Origin: Ficedula albicollis
Lineage: Eukaryota; Chordata; Aves; Passeriformes; Muscicapidae
Direction of reading: 5' to 3'
DNA length: 64,000 nt
Assembly (NCBI RefSeq): GCF_000247815.1
Contig: NC_021676.1
Coordinates: 5,113,948-5,177,947 of the forward strand
Each line of letters begins with the position of its first letter. The first letter of the stretch is position 1. Below are positions 10,270-22,621 of this stretch, one piece after another. Both the position numbers and the translations under genes were made by a program. Below the pieces are notes generated by a model. It saw only the letters and a program-made list of their open reading frames with translations, did no database searches and was not told the origin of the DNA.

Positions 10270-12050
10270 GCTGAACTGCTCTGCCCAGGAAATTTGGGAG
10301 TTCCCTGCTCCAAAACTGGATAATCCATGTTGGTTGGTTTGTTTGTTTTAAATTTTTTTTTTAATTTTCCAGCATATTAAAGCGTTTTGACCTGTTTAGC
10401 CAAAACAATTTTAAATCGGGAACATCTGAGCAGGCTGGAGGGAAACATCCATCTGCCTGCTGGTTTGGGTCATTATTGATCCTTTCAGCATTCCAGAGGC
10501 ACGGGGAAAATCTGATATCGAGCACATTCCCAAAGGGAACATTTTTGCATGTGAACAAGGCTGAATTGATTACAAGAGTGCAGCCAGCACTGTGACAAAT
10601 TTCAGCTGCTTGTTTTGCTGCTGCACCACAGAACAATGTTTTTTGTGTCATTTCTGCACCGTAATTCTCAAATTTCCTGAGCTAAGCAGAATATTAAAGA
10701 GCAGAGTGTTAAAGACTCATATCCACTGAAATATTCACCATTAAAAAAATCTTAACACGTCCCCAACAACAATATAAAATATTCCAGCCATTGGGTCAAA
10801 ATAAAAACTGGGGGAAAAAACCCCAAAAAACAGCAGGGCTGAAAATCCAACTTGTAATCACCACTCGGCTGCAGATAGCCCTGGTGAATCAGAGACTCCT
10901 TTTTAATCCTCATTTTATATAATTTATTATCGGAGGGGCCAGCTGGGATCACTGTGGCTAAGGATTATCAATATTTCCATTACCATCACTTTATAGCTTG
11001 GCCATAAACATCCCTCAGAACTGGGATGCTCCAAGGCTTTGCTTAGGGAGAAATTCTTGCCCTCAAAACTTTGAGCAACTTATGAACCATTAAGGAGGGC
11101 AAAAGGGAAAATAAAAAGGCTCATTTTCCTCATGGTAGATGTTTTTTTTTTTCAGCCTTCATAATCTGGTTGTAATACACACTGTTCCTTCCTATTTGCT
11201 TGTTTTCTTGGAAAATAGCTTTGTATCAGGAGCAAAGTGAGGCAAAAATGGGATTTTTTTTTTTTTTTGGTGGTAGGTTTTTTTTTTGGGCTGGGGTTTG
11301 TGCCAGTGCTCCTGCAGAAGGGCAGAGCTGGGATTTATCCCGGCTGTGATGTTTTCCCCTCTCTGTTAACAATGGAAAAAAAGCCTGGATGTAGCGCTGT
11401 GAAACTACAGAGAGGGAAAACTGGGAGTGGTGGGAACCGGAGCAAACGCCCTTTTGCTGGATACAATGGGATAATTTTATTCATAAAACGGCAAATCATT
11501 TCCATGCTGGAAGGCGTTTTGCTCTTTCCTAGCAGGGGAACAACGGGCACGATTCACAGGGACCGAGGCAAACACTCCAGAGGCTCCGTGGGACGGTAAA
11601 GAGCTGCTTCAACCCAGCCCGGGGCTCCCGCGGGGATCATCCGTTTGTACCTGTGGGTCAAAGAAAGCTGATTTTTAGCTTTGTGCTGTGGTGTCTGAGG
11701 AGGAGGAGCTGCCTGGGACCTGTTGGATTTTAAATTCTTTCCTGTTGGAGCATTATCAGTGTTATCTCCATGTGAGCATCAGGCCAGGGCTCTGACCCTG
11801 ATCGATTTATTTCCCATTAGGGGAGCCCATTAAAGGAGATTAGAAGCCAACTCAAAGTGCACAAATCATTCCTCTTGCTACTGAGAGCCAGGAAAATAAG
11901 AGAAGAGAATTTTATTCATCTCTTGCCAAGCAATTCCAGGTCCTGGGGTCATCTATATCAGGCAAATATTCAGGAAATATTCATCCACATTAACACATGG
12001 ACAGTGCCAAGATGCCCAGGAAAATCCCAGCACCTGGGACCTCACCAAGA
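10270..12050. other. Intergenic, no gene recognised
   Basis: Mostly AT-rich unique sequence with short homopolymers (for example T runs at 11251-11289). No frame has a recognisable domain and no repeat family was identified. Confidence 0.45.
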
Positions 12051-12060
12051 AAACAAAAAT

Positions 12061-12546
12061 ATTAGAACTAGAATTAGAATTAGAATTAGAATTAGAATTA
12101 GAATTAGAATTAGAATTAGAATTAGAATTAGAATTAGAATTAGAATTAGAATTAGAATTAGAATTAGAATTAGAATTAGAATTAGAATTAGAATTAGAAT
12201 TAGAATTAGAGTCAGAATTAGAATTAGAATTAGAATTAGAATTAGAATTAGAATTAGAATTAGAATTAGAATTAGAATTAGAATTAGAATTAGAATTAGA
12301 ATTAGAATTAGAATTAGAATTAGAATTAGAATTAGAATTAGAATTAGAATTAGAATTAGAATTAGAATTAGAATTAGAATTAGAATTAGAATTAGAATTA
12401 GAATTAGAATTAGAATTAGAATTAGAATTAGAATTAGAATTAGAATTAGAATTAGAATTAGAATTAGAATTAGAATTAGAATTAGAATTAGAATTAGAAT
12501 TAGAATTAGAATTAGAATTAGAATTAGAATTAGAATTAGAATTAGA
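12061..12546. repeat. TTAGAA hexanucleotide array (about 80 units)
   Basis: An almost perfect (TTAGAA)n tract runs for about 485 bp, with early variation (aactag near 12066) and one variant unit gtcaga at 12211-12216. Since 6 is divisible by 3, one frame stays open as an Ile-Arg dipeptide string. That frame has no other coding support. Confidence 0.97.
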
Positions 12547-12634
12547 AAATAAAAATAAAATTAAAAATAAAATAAAAAATAAAAATAAAAATAAAAATAA
12601 AAATAAAAATAAAAATAAAAATAAAAATAAAAAT
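12547..12634. repeat. AAAAT pentanucleotide array
   Basis: This follows directly on the hexamer array. It starts irregular (aaaataaaaataaaatta) and becomes regular aaaat units from about 12575 to 12634. The two adjoining arrays form one compound microsatellite. Confidence 0.93.
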
Positions 12635-12639
12635 GAGTG

Positions 12640-15600
12640 TTATTCCTGGCAGGGAAGGAGATAAGGTGTTAATTAAACCTGGCAAGGGATGCAGGGCTGT
12701 TGCACATCCAGGGATTCACATCCATAAGAGCTCAGATGGAACATGAGATTTGTGGGAATCAGTGGCATGGCACCCATGAATCTATGATAAAATATAATAT
12801 TTCATAAATAAAAATATCTTCTACCCGGCATTGCTCACAGCCACAGTGTCCCACCTGAAATTTGTCCTTCTGAGCAGATTTTTGGGAAGAAGGGTTGTGG
12901 TGCAAAATTACATTGATTTCTTATTTAAAGTAAACTTTCCTGGTGTTTTCTCTCTGTGTGAGTGTGTGGGTTTTATTCTTTCATTAAATAAAAACCTAAT
13001 GAAAATAAGGATCTATAAAGTTGGAGGGCAGGAATGACTCTGCTGCCTCTGGAGAGAGGCTGTTAACTCTGTCTGAGGTATTTTATTACTGAGAGCTGCA
13101 AAGCCTCTCCTTTGCTTACAAAAACAGCAGCATTTTAGTTTGGTAGCATTCGGGGGAGGTCTGGGATTAACTCAGAGGTCGATTTTCTACATTTTCTGCC
13201 CAATTCAAAATGCAGAAAGCACAAAATTCAAATTATACCCAAATTAAATTCAAACCTGAGAAAAAAGCTTTTTTTTGCTTACACAGAAACACAGAATCAC
13301 CCCCAGTGCTGCTGCATGCAGGAGCTCTGCTCTTAACGTGTTTTTCCCAAGATTTGGCAAAAAAAAAACCCCAGATTTCTAAAAGGTTTTCTTTTGTCCT
13401 CACATCACATTCCTGCATCCTGGTAAAACCATCCAGCTCCAGGAGCTGAGGCTGCACCAAGAGGCACCAAACGCCTGAGTGTGGGGAAAATGAGGCAGGG
13501 GAAATTTGAGAGCCAGGATTATTCTGGCTGGTGCCCTCCTGGGTATGCAGAGGGCTCAGGGAATTCAGGAGGAAATCCCACAGGAAGTTTTGTGCCAGGT
13601 TTTGCTGTGGCCACCTCCTCTGCTCCAGTGCTGTGTCACCATTTCGTGGAGCACACAGAATATTCGTGGATTTGTTATTTCCACCTCTATTTCCCCCAGG
13701 AGCCAACACAAAACTTCATTTTTTTTTTTTTAATTTAACTCACTAGAAATGCAGAAAATTGCTTTGAGCAGCCAAGGTTGTACCTAAAATACAACAAGGA
13801 AGCTCTGCTGTGCATAAAATACAAAAATCTTGCTGTGGTCCAGTTCTCCATGTGCCTGGTAAAATTGTGGAATATGGAATAACAGGCTTAAAAACTCCCC
13901 TAATTATGGAACAGCAGGTCCAAGAACACTTGTTCTGTACCAAACCCCTAAAAACTGGCAGGGGGAATAATAAATTCTGCAGCAGGGCTTTACTGCCTGG
14001 GTTTTCTCTCTCTCCCAGCTCCAGGTTCCAAATGAGTGTGCAGATCCCAGCATCCATCCTGGTCCTGGAGGTGAGTGGGGTGGGTCCAGGGGTCGACATC
14101 CTGCTCCGTTCATCCCCAGCAGCAGGGATGCTGCTCTGCCTGTGGGATTTTGTGACCCACAGTTGGATCAAAAGTGGGTATTAAAGGGAACATTCAGCCT
14201 GGTGAAGCCACGGCCCTGTGTGGCTTGGAAGAGGAAAAAAGGACAGTGTTAATCGAGGAATTCCCAATTAGAGGGTGAGCAGAGCTGCTGGAAAAGAGGA
14301 AGGAGAGGGAGGAGGATGAGATTACAGAGCAGAAATGCTCTGGGCTGGAAAACCAGGAGTAGAGGGCACCAATTCTTCCATGAGGATAGGGGACAGGACA
14401 GCCCAGTGACAGCACAGCACCGGCTGGATCGTGTTTCAGAGCAGGGAAAATTGTGTAGATGGAAAGAACGACGTGGCTGAGGGAGGTGGTTTATGAATAA
14501 TGACAGTTTGCTTTAAAAAAATGCTTTAAAAAGCCCCATCCCAGCAGAGCCAGGCATGAGGCTGCAGCCCCAGCCCTCCAACAGCCCCACGGAGCTGAAA
14601 TGGGGGCAGCAGTGCCTCTCCTGAGGGTTAAACAGAAAACCCCCAGCTTGGGAAATATTTGGGAAAGCCTTGGGGCAGGCTGGCTGCTCCCACACCCAGA
14701 GCTCATCCCCTGTCCTGCCAGGCTGGACTTTCTCCTGCTCCAACCCATCTGTTGTGATTTTATCCCTGCAGACTTCAAATGAGTTGGATTTCTCCTGAAT
14801 CAATCCCCGATTAATTACCTCGGCTGAACATTGTACAAAGGACCAATTTTTATCTCTTTCCCTGCCCATGTGACTGATTCACTGGTAATGGAAATCTTTG
14901 CCTTCAGGCAGAGGAACGACGGCAGCCGGGTCTTCTGCTGCCCATAAAAGCCAGAAAAACTCAGAAATATTGCTCTCCTTTTCCCATTTTCCATTTTTTT
15001 ATAGACATCTGCATCCAATCAATCGCAACAAATGTCTTCTCTGAGCTCCTTGTATATTTTTTAAAGGTCTGACTGGTGAAACTCCTGAAGGAAGAAATGG
15101 GAATACAGCTGTAAACGGGCAATTAGTGGGAAGCAACTCTCATTTATGATTTTTTAATAATTTCTATGAAACATTACGAGTAATTTTACTGAAACCTGCT
15201 TATTTGCCTTGCACTGACCTCACCAGAAACACTTATCTTGCTAAATTGACCAGCAAGCCACATTTATTGGAGTCATTTAAACGAGGAAATATCGAGTGAC
15301 TTATGAAATGCAGAAGCTGGAGCAGAGGATTCACGTTTGTAAAATCTCATCTTTCTGCCACTGGTTAAACCCAGGCGCTTCAATGGCAGCAGAACGTGAG
15401 TCACAAGCCTGGAGGAAACAGAGAAAATCCAAAATCAGGAATATTTGTGGTGTCTGGAGGGACAACAGCAGAGCCACTGCAGAAGGAAGGTTGAGGAGCT
15501 CCAAGGGTCTCCAGCCAGCAGGACTTTTTCCACCAAGTGGAAGGAGAATCTTTGTCTCATCTGTTTTTCTGAGATAAGTCTGTCAGTTGTGCTTTGCTGT

Positions 15601-16525
15601 GAATTTTATCAATTGATGAAACTCTTTTCCCTGGAGAACAAACCCTTCTCCCCACTGGGATGTGCCCAGGAAATGGGCTCTGTTTGATGACACAGGAGCG
15701 TGTTTGGGTTTGCTCTTTCCTCCTCCCTCAGCTCTTCCCGGTTCTTCCTTCTCCTCCTGACTCATAAATAATTGAGCTGTACAGAACAGCCCAGAATCTG
15801 CCCAGATTTTCTTACAAAAGAAGGTATTCTCCACTGGAAAAAACAGCGTGCTTGCAGTTCCATTTGATTATTTGATCTCTCTGTTGTTTATAGTGTAAAT
15901 AAGGAAGGCTGGGATTTGGGAGCTGCCTCCCAAAAAACTCTGTTAAAAAGGAAATGGGGTTATTTTGCTTGGCTGCTATAAATACTTCATGAAAATGTCT
16001 ACTCTGTCAAGGAGAATGTGAACTTGCTGAGTGTTGAAAGGAGCTGCAGAAATGCACATTAAAGATTCACAACCCAGCCCAGGCTTCATTCAGGAGAGGC
16101 TTTCTCATGATTTTTTCAGCTGATGGGATCCTTTGCAGACATGAGAATATTTGTATCTTCCTTTGACTAAAAAGCTGCTTTAAAGCACAGCTTGATGGTC
16201 TTATTTAAACAGAGACAACATTCAAAGCTGGCAATTAAGGACTCGGGGTTTTGGCCAAGGCATCACATCCCCACTGCTGAAACACTCAGTGCTCAGTGCT
16301 GGCAGCTTTGTCTCACTCGGTGAGGAGCAAACTCTGGGTTTGAGCTCTGCAGGTCACCCCAGGTGCCTTGTGACAGGGCCATGCTGAACTTCCCCTTGTC
16401 CTCCTCATGGAATACAAAACTAAACAGCCCACAAATCACAGAATCACAGGAATTTTGTATTATTTTCCACCCTATTGGCTGTGGGGATATGTGGGTTGAA
16501 TCCCCAAATGAGATTTTAAGTTGTA
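12640..16525. other. Intergenic, no established gene
   Basis: I found no recognised domain or repeat family. One short segment at 14019-14070 has good splice sites on both sides and is listed separately. The segment 14790-15310 is unique, AT-rich and free of recognisable repeats. Confidence 0.45.
14019..14070 (+). other. Possible 52-bp exon with good splice sites on both sides
   Basis: The acceptor gttttctctctctcccag ends at 14018 and the donor GAG|GTGAGT starts at 14071. The 52 bases between them are open in one frame (SSRFQMSVQIPASILVLE is read across the region). No homologue is recognised and no partner exons are identified nearby, so chance pairing of splice motifs is quite possible. 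Confidence 0.2.
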
Positions 16526-16529
16526 TTCC

Positions 16530-16695
16530 AGATATTTTGGTCGGACAGGGCTTGGAGCAGCCTGGGATAGTGGAAGGTGTCCCTGCCCATGGCAGGGGAT
16601 GGAATGAGATGAGCCTCAAGGTCCCATGGCAGGGGATGGAATGAGATGAGCCTCCCTTCCAACCCAAACCACCCTGGGATTCTGTGATTTTCCTT
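16530..16695 (+). mobile_element. CR1 LINE 3' fragment with a 37-bp internal duplication
   Basis: The sequence runs gggcttggagcagcctggga, the ggaaggtgtccctgcccatg block, then cccttccaacccaaacc and a gattctgtgat tail, the normal CR1 3' order on the plus strand. The segment starting ccatggcaggggatggaatg at 16587 is repeated at 16624. Confidence 0.87.
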
Positions 16696-18220
16696 GGATA
16701 TTTCCAAGTGGTTATTTTTGAGTAGCCAAGCCCAGCTAGTCCTGCAAGTGTAACACAACACCTGCATATTCTAATTAAATCCTGAATTCTCTTTGTTTAT
16801 TGGATACTTGTCCATGGCTATATCTGATTTAAATCTGCCAACTCCTTTTCCCTAACAAACCATGATTTATTTGAGTAGATCCTGCAATCCATTTCTCAGG
16901 GCAGCACCTCTCCCTGCAGTCGTTTGGGCTGTTCTGTGTCTTACTGTGCATCCATTCTTTCTGAAGGAAAATGAAATCTCCCACATGGATTTGCATAATT
17001 TCTTGTGAGAGTGACTGTGCTAAAGCCATTGACTAATGCAGTTTGCAAACCAGAATATTTTTCAGGGAGATGAGTTCCTTCTGGGCAGATATGCAAATGC
17101 ACTCTTCTTTTTATTCAAATATCTGAGGAATTATTTGTGGGGAATTAGTTTGTGATTGTTCCTGAATCAGTATAAAAAGCACTTGGACACTGCCTGCATA
17201 TTAAGAGTAGTTATTTATAACACTTAATAACTCAACTCAGCAAAGGTCACAAGGGATAAATGGTGCTCCTGGATTCAGGCAAACATTATTCATTAAGGAC
17301 TAACATCTGTCTGGTAGTAGAAAGACACAAAGGAGCTACTTGGCCTTCACTAATTTCCCTAAGATCAACATCCTTTAGGGTTTTGGGGTATATTTATCTA
17401 TTTTCTGTCTAGATCCAAGGAGATATTGATTGGGATGTTCTAAGGTCAAGCCCTGGGTGTTCCTGGAGCATCAGGGGTTGAAAGGTGATAAAGAACAAAC
17501 CCTCAGCTCTGGCACTGCCAGAATCGGCAGCCTGAGGTAGTCCAGGATCCAGAAAAGGAAGGTGACCTCTTCCCAGGGTATTCCAGGGCTGAAATCACCT
17601 CAGCAGGAGCTTTTACCATTCCCCAGAAAGCTCAGGGTAATGAAAAGCAGCCCAGAAATGAGGTGAGTTCCCAAAGAGTGCAGAACCAACCAGGAGCAAA
17701 CCAGGAGTGGAGCTGGAGTGGAGCCTCTGCCAAGGGCAGAGATCCAAGAGCTCTTGGAGGAGAGGGAAAGGGGCTGGCAGAGGATGGTGAGCTGGAGCCA
17801 GGGGGACCCAGTGTCCTGGATTGAAGGACAGGTGTCTGCCAGTAAAGGCAGGAGCTTCTCTTTCAAATGGAGAATGTAAACCCCCTCTCTCCAAATTACT
17901 ATAATTTTGAAATTAAGGGGCTCTCAGACAAAGATATAGGAATATACAGAAGATATAGTAATAGGAATATATAGGAAGATATAGAAATTAGGAATAACAG
18001 TTCTTTACCTCACTTCATCCAGCCCTTGAGCAGCTGGTGCCCACAGAGGATTTCCCTGGGCAGCAGCACTCCTGCTTTCCTCTTCACCAACTTCCCCATG
18101 CCTGGAAGTTCTCATCTGACCAGCAGGAAAAAGCAGATTTCTTGTTGAATTGACAGCATCCTATTAAAATTCAGCTGGAGATGTCTCCTGCTTTGGTGGC
18201 AGCACACCCCTTTGGGCATC
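16696..18220. other. Intergenic, no gene recognised
   Basis: Unique sequence with AT-rich parts near 17100-17400. An irregular short tandem repeat built on atataggaat lies at about 17930-17995. Nothing supports a coding exon. Confidence 0.45.
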
Positions 18221-18224
18221 TGTC

Positions 18225-18610
18225 TTGTCAGTCAGACATCCTGAGGTACCACTGAAGAACCAGAACTTTATTACTACACAGAAGAAGAGATAAAAGGGAG
18301 AGAAAGATAATAATTACAGGCTGAGCAGAGGAGGAAGAAATGTTATTAGTGGCTCCAACGACCTGTCTGCCCAGGGCATTGGAAGTCCACCAAAATAAAC
18401 AATTGGTCTGGGAGATGTGAGTAAATAAATAATGCAAAATTTATGTTCTTTCAGTTTCTTTGTGCTTAACGAGTGCAGTGACTCCACAAACAGGTTGTGT
18501 CGGACACGGCGTCCAGCAGAACACGTCAGCTGAGCTGCCCTGACAAAAACCAGGTCGCAGAGGGTGACCTGCTCAGAACTGCAGAGACACTTGGTGCCCC
18601 GCCGGGACAC
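18225..18610 (+). mobile_element. Possible retroviral LTR end with a primer-binding-site-like motif
   Basis: At 18592 the plus strand reads TGGTGCCCCGCCGGGACA. Its reverse complement ends in GGGGCACCA, like the 3' end of a tRNA. It follows a CA-ended segment (gcagagaca at 18581-18589) by two bases, which is the normal spacing between a 5' LTR and a primer-binding site. The presumed LTR would lie between about 18225 and 18589. I could not define its 5' end, did not find a clear TATA box, and recognise no viral gene downstream. Confidence 0.35.
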
Positions 18611-18914
18611 GTGGTGCTGTCAGAGAGTTGACATTGCAGCAGAAAAGTTCTGCAGCTGTTTGGAAGGTGAATTGTGCCTTCCTGCTGGGGAAGAGGAGAG
18701 GGATCAGCATGGCAGAGCGCTGGGTTGTGGAGCCTCCATCCTGCTGGGACAGTGTGTGGTCACAGGAGTGATAAGCACCTGTGGAGGGAGGTAAATTTGT
18801 GAGGGCACAGCACAGAGGAGACCCAGCTCAGGTTTGCTCCATGACTCCATCCATGGGAAGTTTAGTCCAGTCCCAGGATTAGGCTTCTGATCTTTATATT
18901 TCATTTACAAAGTG

Positions 18915-18980
18915 AAAGATGTCCCTAGCCATGGAATGAGATGATTTTGAGGTCCCTTCCAATCCAAACCATTCTATAAA
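18915..18980 (+). mobile_element. Short CR1 LINE 3' fragment
   Basis: The sequence aaagatgtccctagccatgg, then gatgattttgaggtccc and cttccaatccaaaccattct, is the last 60 or so bases of a diverged CR1 copy. Confidence 0.75.
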
Positions 18981-19065
18981 ATAATGAAAATCTTGAATCC
19001 CTAAATAAAAAAAAATAATAATAAAAAAAGTATTTTTCAGAGCAGATTTCCCCGTTTGGTTTTTT

Positions 19066-19106
19066 GTTGTTTTTTTTTTTTTTTTAAAATTTTTTTTTTT
19101 TTTTTT
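19066..19106. repeat. Poly-T tract
   Basis: Two long T runs (about 16 and 17 bases) are separated by aaaa. This is low-complexity sequence just before a CpG-rich segment. Confidence 0.9.
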
Positions 19107-19139
19107 AACATTTCTCCTCAGGTGTGTCAGAATTGCAGT

Positions 19140-19560
19140 GGCAGCCACCAGCTCCATTCCGGGAAGGGGAGCCGGGCTGGTACCAGCATCCCAGCCCGGT
19201 CACCACGGCAACAGCATCGCGCAGGACAGCGAGCGAGAGCCCTCGGGGCGCCTCTGGAGCTCAAAGGGAATGGCAGCAATCACCACCCCGGGCTCTGCGC
19301 GTCTCCAGGGACGGCTGGAGGGAAGCAGGGTGACTCTGAGCCGGCTCTGGTGTCACCCCTCGGGAATGACGATGGAGAGGGGAAGGCTGGCGCTGCGGGA
19401 GCTGCTCGGGGGTGGGAAGGGCTCGGAAAGAGCCCGTGCTCCGCGTGCTGGTGGTGGCCCCGGGCAGGAAGTCAGAAATCGTGATATCAGAGGGAGAATA
19501 AATGGATCGGCTCCCGGGATTGCACCTCGTCTGCGTGGGCAGGGTTTGATGGTGGTGGGG
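19140..19560. promoter_or_regulatory. CpG-enriched segment with an RFX X-box-like motif
   Basis: This stretch is clearly richer in G+C and CpG than its surroundings (for example gcatcgcgcagg, gcgagcgagagc, tctgcgcgtc, ccgcgtgctgg). At 19199-19212 gtcaccacggcaac fits the RFX X-box pattern GTNRCC-spacer-RGYAAC. A plus-strand frame is open here but continues into a CR1 copy, so I do not call it a gene. A small promoter or enhancer is possible; no transcript structure is visible. Confidence 0.3.
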
Positions 19561-19734
19561 GAGGCGGCCAGAGGTGGGATGAGAGGGAAAGGTGCGAGTG
19601 CAGGTGGTCTGGCAGCTGCAAGTCTGGCAGCTGTTGGTATTCGAAATGGTTTTTTCCCTGGAAGATGGTGCAAAGCCACACTGATTCCCCCGGTGGCTCC
19701 AGGTGCTCTCACCTCACACCTTGCCCGGTCACTC

Positions 19735-19945
19735 CATGGAATCCCAGGAGGGTTTGGGTTGGGAGGGACCTTAGATATCACCTTGCCCACCCCTGCCATG
19801 GGCAGAGACACCTTTCACTATTCCAGGGTTTTTCAAGCCCCATCCAGCCTTGGACACTGCCAGGGATCCAGGGGCAGCCACAGCTTCTCTGGGAAATCCA
19901 TCCCAGGGCCTCCCCACCTTCACAGGGAGAAATTTTCTCCTAATA
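19735..19945 (-). mobile_element. CR1 LINE 3' fragment
   Basis: The plus strand shows atggaatcccaggagggttt, the cctgccatgggcagagacac block, ccagggatccaggggcagcc and gggcctccccaccttcacag in reversed CR1 order. Confidence 0.88.
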
Positions 19946-22621
19946 TCTGGTCTAAACTTGCTCCAAAATTATTTATTAAAATTATTTTCAGATCACATCT
20001 TCCCATCTACATGAGGAACAACTCATTGGGCACTGTGAGTGGCACACAGGAATCTTCTCCACTGCAATTAAAAAAAAAATAAATTAATTCAAGTCCCAGA
20101 TTTTCAGAGCAGAAAATTTTAATTGGAACAATGGTCGTGAGTGCAGGGTGTTTCTGCAGTGGTTTGGAGCATCAATAACAACTAATTTCTGAAGCTCATT
20201 ACGTGGGTTATTTGTGTAATGAGCTCAGGCAGGGTTTGGAGTCACTGCAGCTATTCCAGGTGAGAGCAGCTGAATTTCAGTGGGTGATGATGCGTGCAGA
20301 AAATCAGACTCCTCAGCCCTCACCCGGGGGCTGCTGTGTCACCTCTGCACAGAGGATTTCAGGGAACACCACAAGGAGATGCAGGAAAATCAGGGGAGCA
20401 GCCACTTCTAGGGGAATCCCAAACATGAGCAAAGGGCATTTTGGCCATGAGGGGGAACTTCTTGCCCAAAAGAATTTCAGCTGCTCCCCCAGGAACAGCA
20501 GCATCTGTGTTTTTTAAGAAGCTAAAAATTGCAGGCTGCTCTCTGCCCACTTCATAGCACTCAGCTGGGAAATCCCAAGGACGTGGAGCAGAAATAATTG
20601 GATAGAAAATGACAAAGTGGCATTATTATACATCATAGACTGAATCAATACATGTCAGGGAGCATTTTGCTGCCCCCAGCTATCAGCAAAGAAAGTTCTC
20701 CGTGGCATTCCCCTAAGTTTGGTGTTTTCTTTCCTCCTGCACACTCTGCACCTGTGAAGGAGGAGCCCGTGCCTGGGGCAGGGAGATCAGGGAAGGAGCA
20801 CTTTGTAACAGAGCCACCTCAGAGGAAGGCAATAATCCCCTAATATCATGTACCCTGATCAAATTTACCCTTCCTAACCATTCTATAAAATATTCACTCA
20901 GCTTTCCCCCCCCACCCCAGAAAGTCAAGAGAAAAGCTCGGGTGTTTGGGTGAATCAGATGGATGAGCAGGTCCATTAAAATCCAGGATTTTTAATTTTT
21001 AAAACCCACATTATGAGGATATTTTCTGAGCAGGCACCCAGGAAAGCACAGATCCCCTCTCCCCAGCAGATTTCCACCCTGGTTAATAAATGGATTTCCC
21101 TGAAACAGCCTCATCCTTGCCCAGAGCTCCTCTCCACGCTGTGGTTTTCCATCCAAATTCTCAGGGCAGCAGGGCAGGAGCCTCTTGCACACCTGGGAAC
21201 TCTGGCAAACCCCCAGCCTGAGCATCCTCCACTCTGCTGACACAGAAATTCCTTTGATGACTGCTCCAAGCCCCAAAGCCCAGCTGGGATAAGGTGACAA
21301 AACACCCAAGCAGGTGGCACTGATGCTGCACAGCTCCAAAAATTCCCTCACAGATCCTGAGCAACCCCCTGGAGCAGCCCTGCCCCTTTCTCTGCTCATT
21401 ATCCCCACAGAGGCTTCCAGCACCAGCAAACCCTGGGATACAGCTCATTACAGCAGATAAAAAACCACCACAGCCTTATTACTGCCACAGTAAATAATAC
21501 CAGAAATAAACTCTTCTTTTTTTTTATTTTATTTTTAAATAGTAGTAGGCACTACCTCAAACGTAACCTCAGCTCCTGTGAGCAAAGATCCCTCACCCGG
21601 CAAGGACAGGATGCCCAGAGCTGGAGCTGGAGCACCCAGGGTGTTGCTCAACAGGTTCAGGTAATAAATGACCTGCCTCTTAATTAAAAGCCAATTATGT
21701 CCTGCAAGAAATTGCTACCAGACGTTCTGAATAAATAAAAGGGGAGGCTGGGCTAGTCCTGTCCTTTCTCCCAGCCCTGGGAAGGGGAGCTCTTATATGG
21801 GAATTTCTTTGCCTTCCAATTTATGCAAATCATGATTATTTTATTATTTAAATAAATATTAATAAATTAGAAATAAAATTATTTTATAATGATTTCATTG
21901 AAGTTTCCTTGTTTGTGCCTTGGGTTCAGTGTTGTCTCCTGGCTGGCTCTGCAGGCAAATGTCATTTTCTGTTTTGCTCTGCCGTTCTTTTGTTTGAGTA
22001 AATCTAACTCAGGTGTTTCTTTCTTCCTGGGAAACAAACCAAGGAGTCTGCAAAAAATTTGGGAACTCTTAATGCTTGTCCTGCTTACCTGCCAGGGGGA
22101 TGAGGCTGGGGAAGGAAAGCCCTGGGACCTCACCCTGCCTGGGGTGATAAAAACACCTCTGTGATCAGGTTAAAATTCCAATTGCAGCTCTCAATGAGCA
22201 GAAACGATCCTTCTCCACAAGATACAAACCTCTAAATCCTCTGAGCAGTCACAGCCCCAAAACCTGGGCAGGGAAATTGGTTTTAGGGGGAATTAAAGGG
22301 TGGAAGAAACAGCAAATACCCCTCAAGTGATGAAACAGACCCCACATTACTCTTGTCTGGCAGAGGTGATCTGGGGTCACCACAGGCTCCTGGCAGCTCC
22401 TGTTTCCAGTGCCACATCCAGTGCCTGCAGCTCCCATCGCTGGAAAATTAAATATTTCTGGCCAAACAGCCAGAATTTGGCTGTTGCAGACATTCAGTTG
22501 TGGATGTGGGGTTTTGTCTTCATTTTCCTTCTTGGACACCGTGGAAGTGGGACAGGTCTGAGCTGTTCTGGGGTGAAAGGATGGAAATTCCCTCAACACA
22601 CACAGTTCCAGTGCTCTCCTT
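19946..22621. other. Intergenic, no gene recognised
   Basis: No repeat family or coding exon was identified. A short C-rich run (ccccccccacccc) lies near 20907, and AT-rich sequence with repeated attattta and aataaat motifs lies at 21835-21895. Confidence 0.45.

Noticed and set aside
12061..12546. Interstitial telomeric repeat
   Set aside because: The unit is TTAGAA throughout and no TTAGGG units are present.
11857..12552. 231-codon frame with an Ile-Arg dipeptide string
   Set aside because: It is the TTAGAA hexamer array read in frame, with no support outside the array.
19138..20082. 314-codon plus frame
   Set aside because: It runs through a CpG-rich segment and then straight through a reversed CR1 copy, with no recognisable domain.
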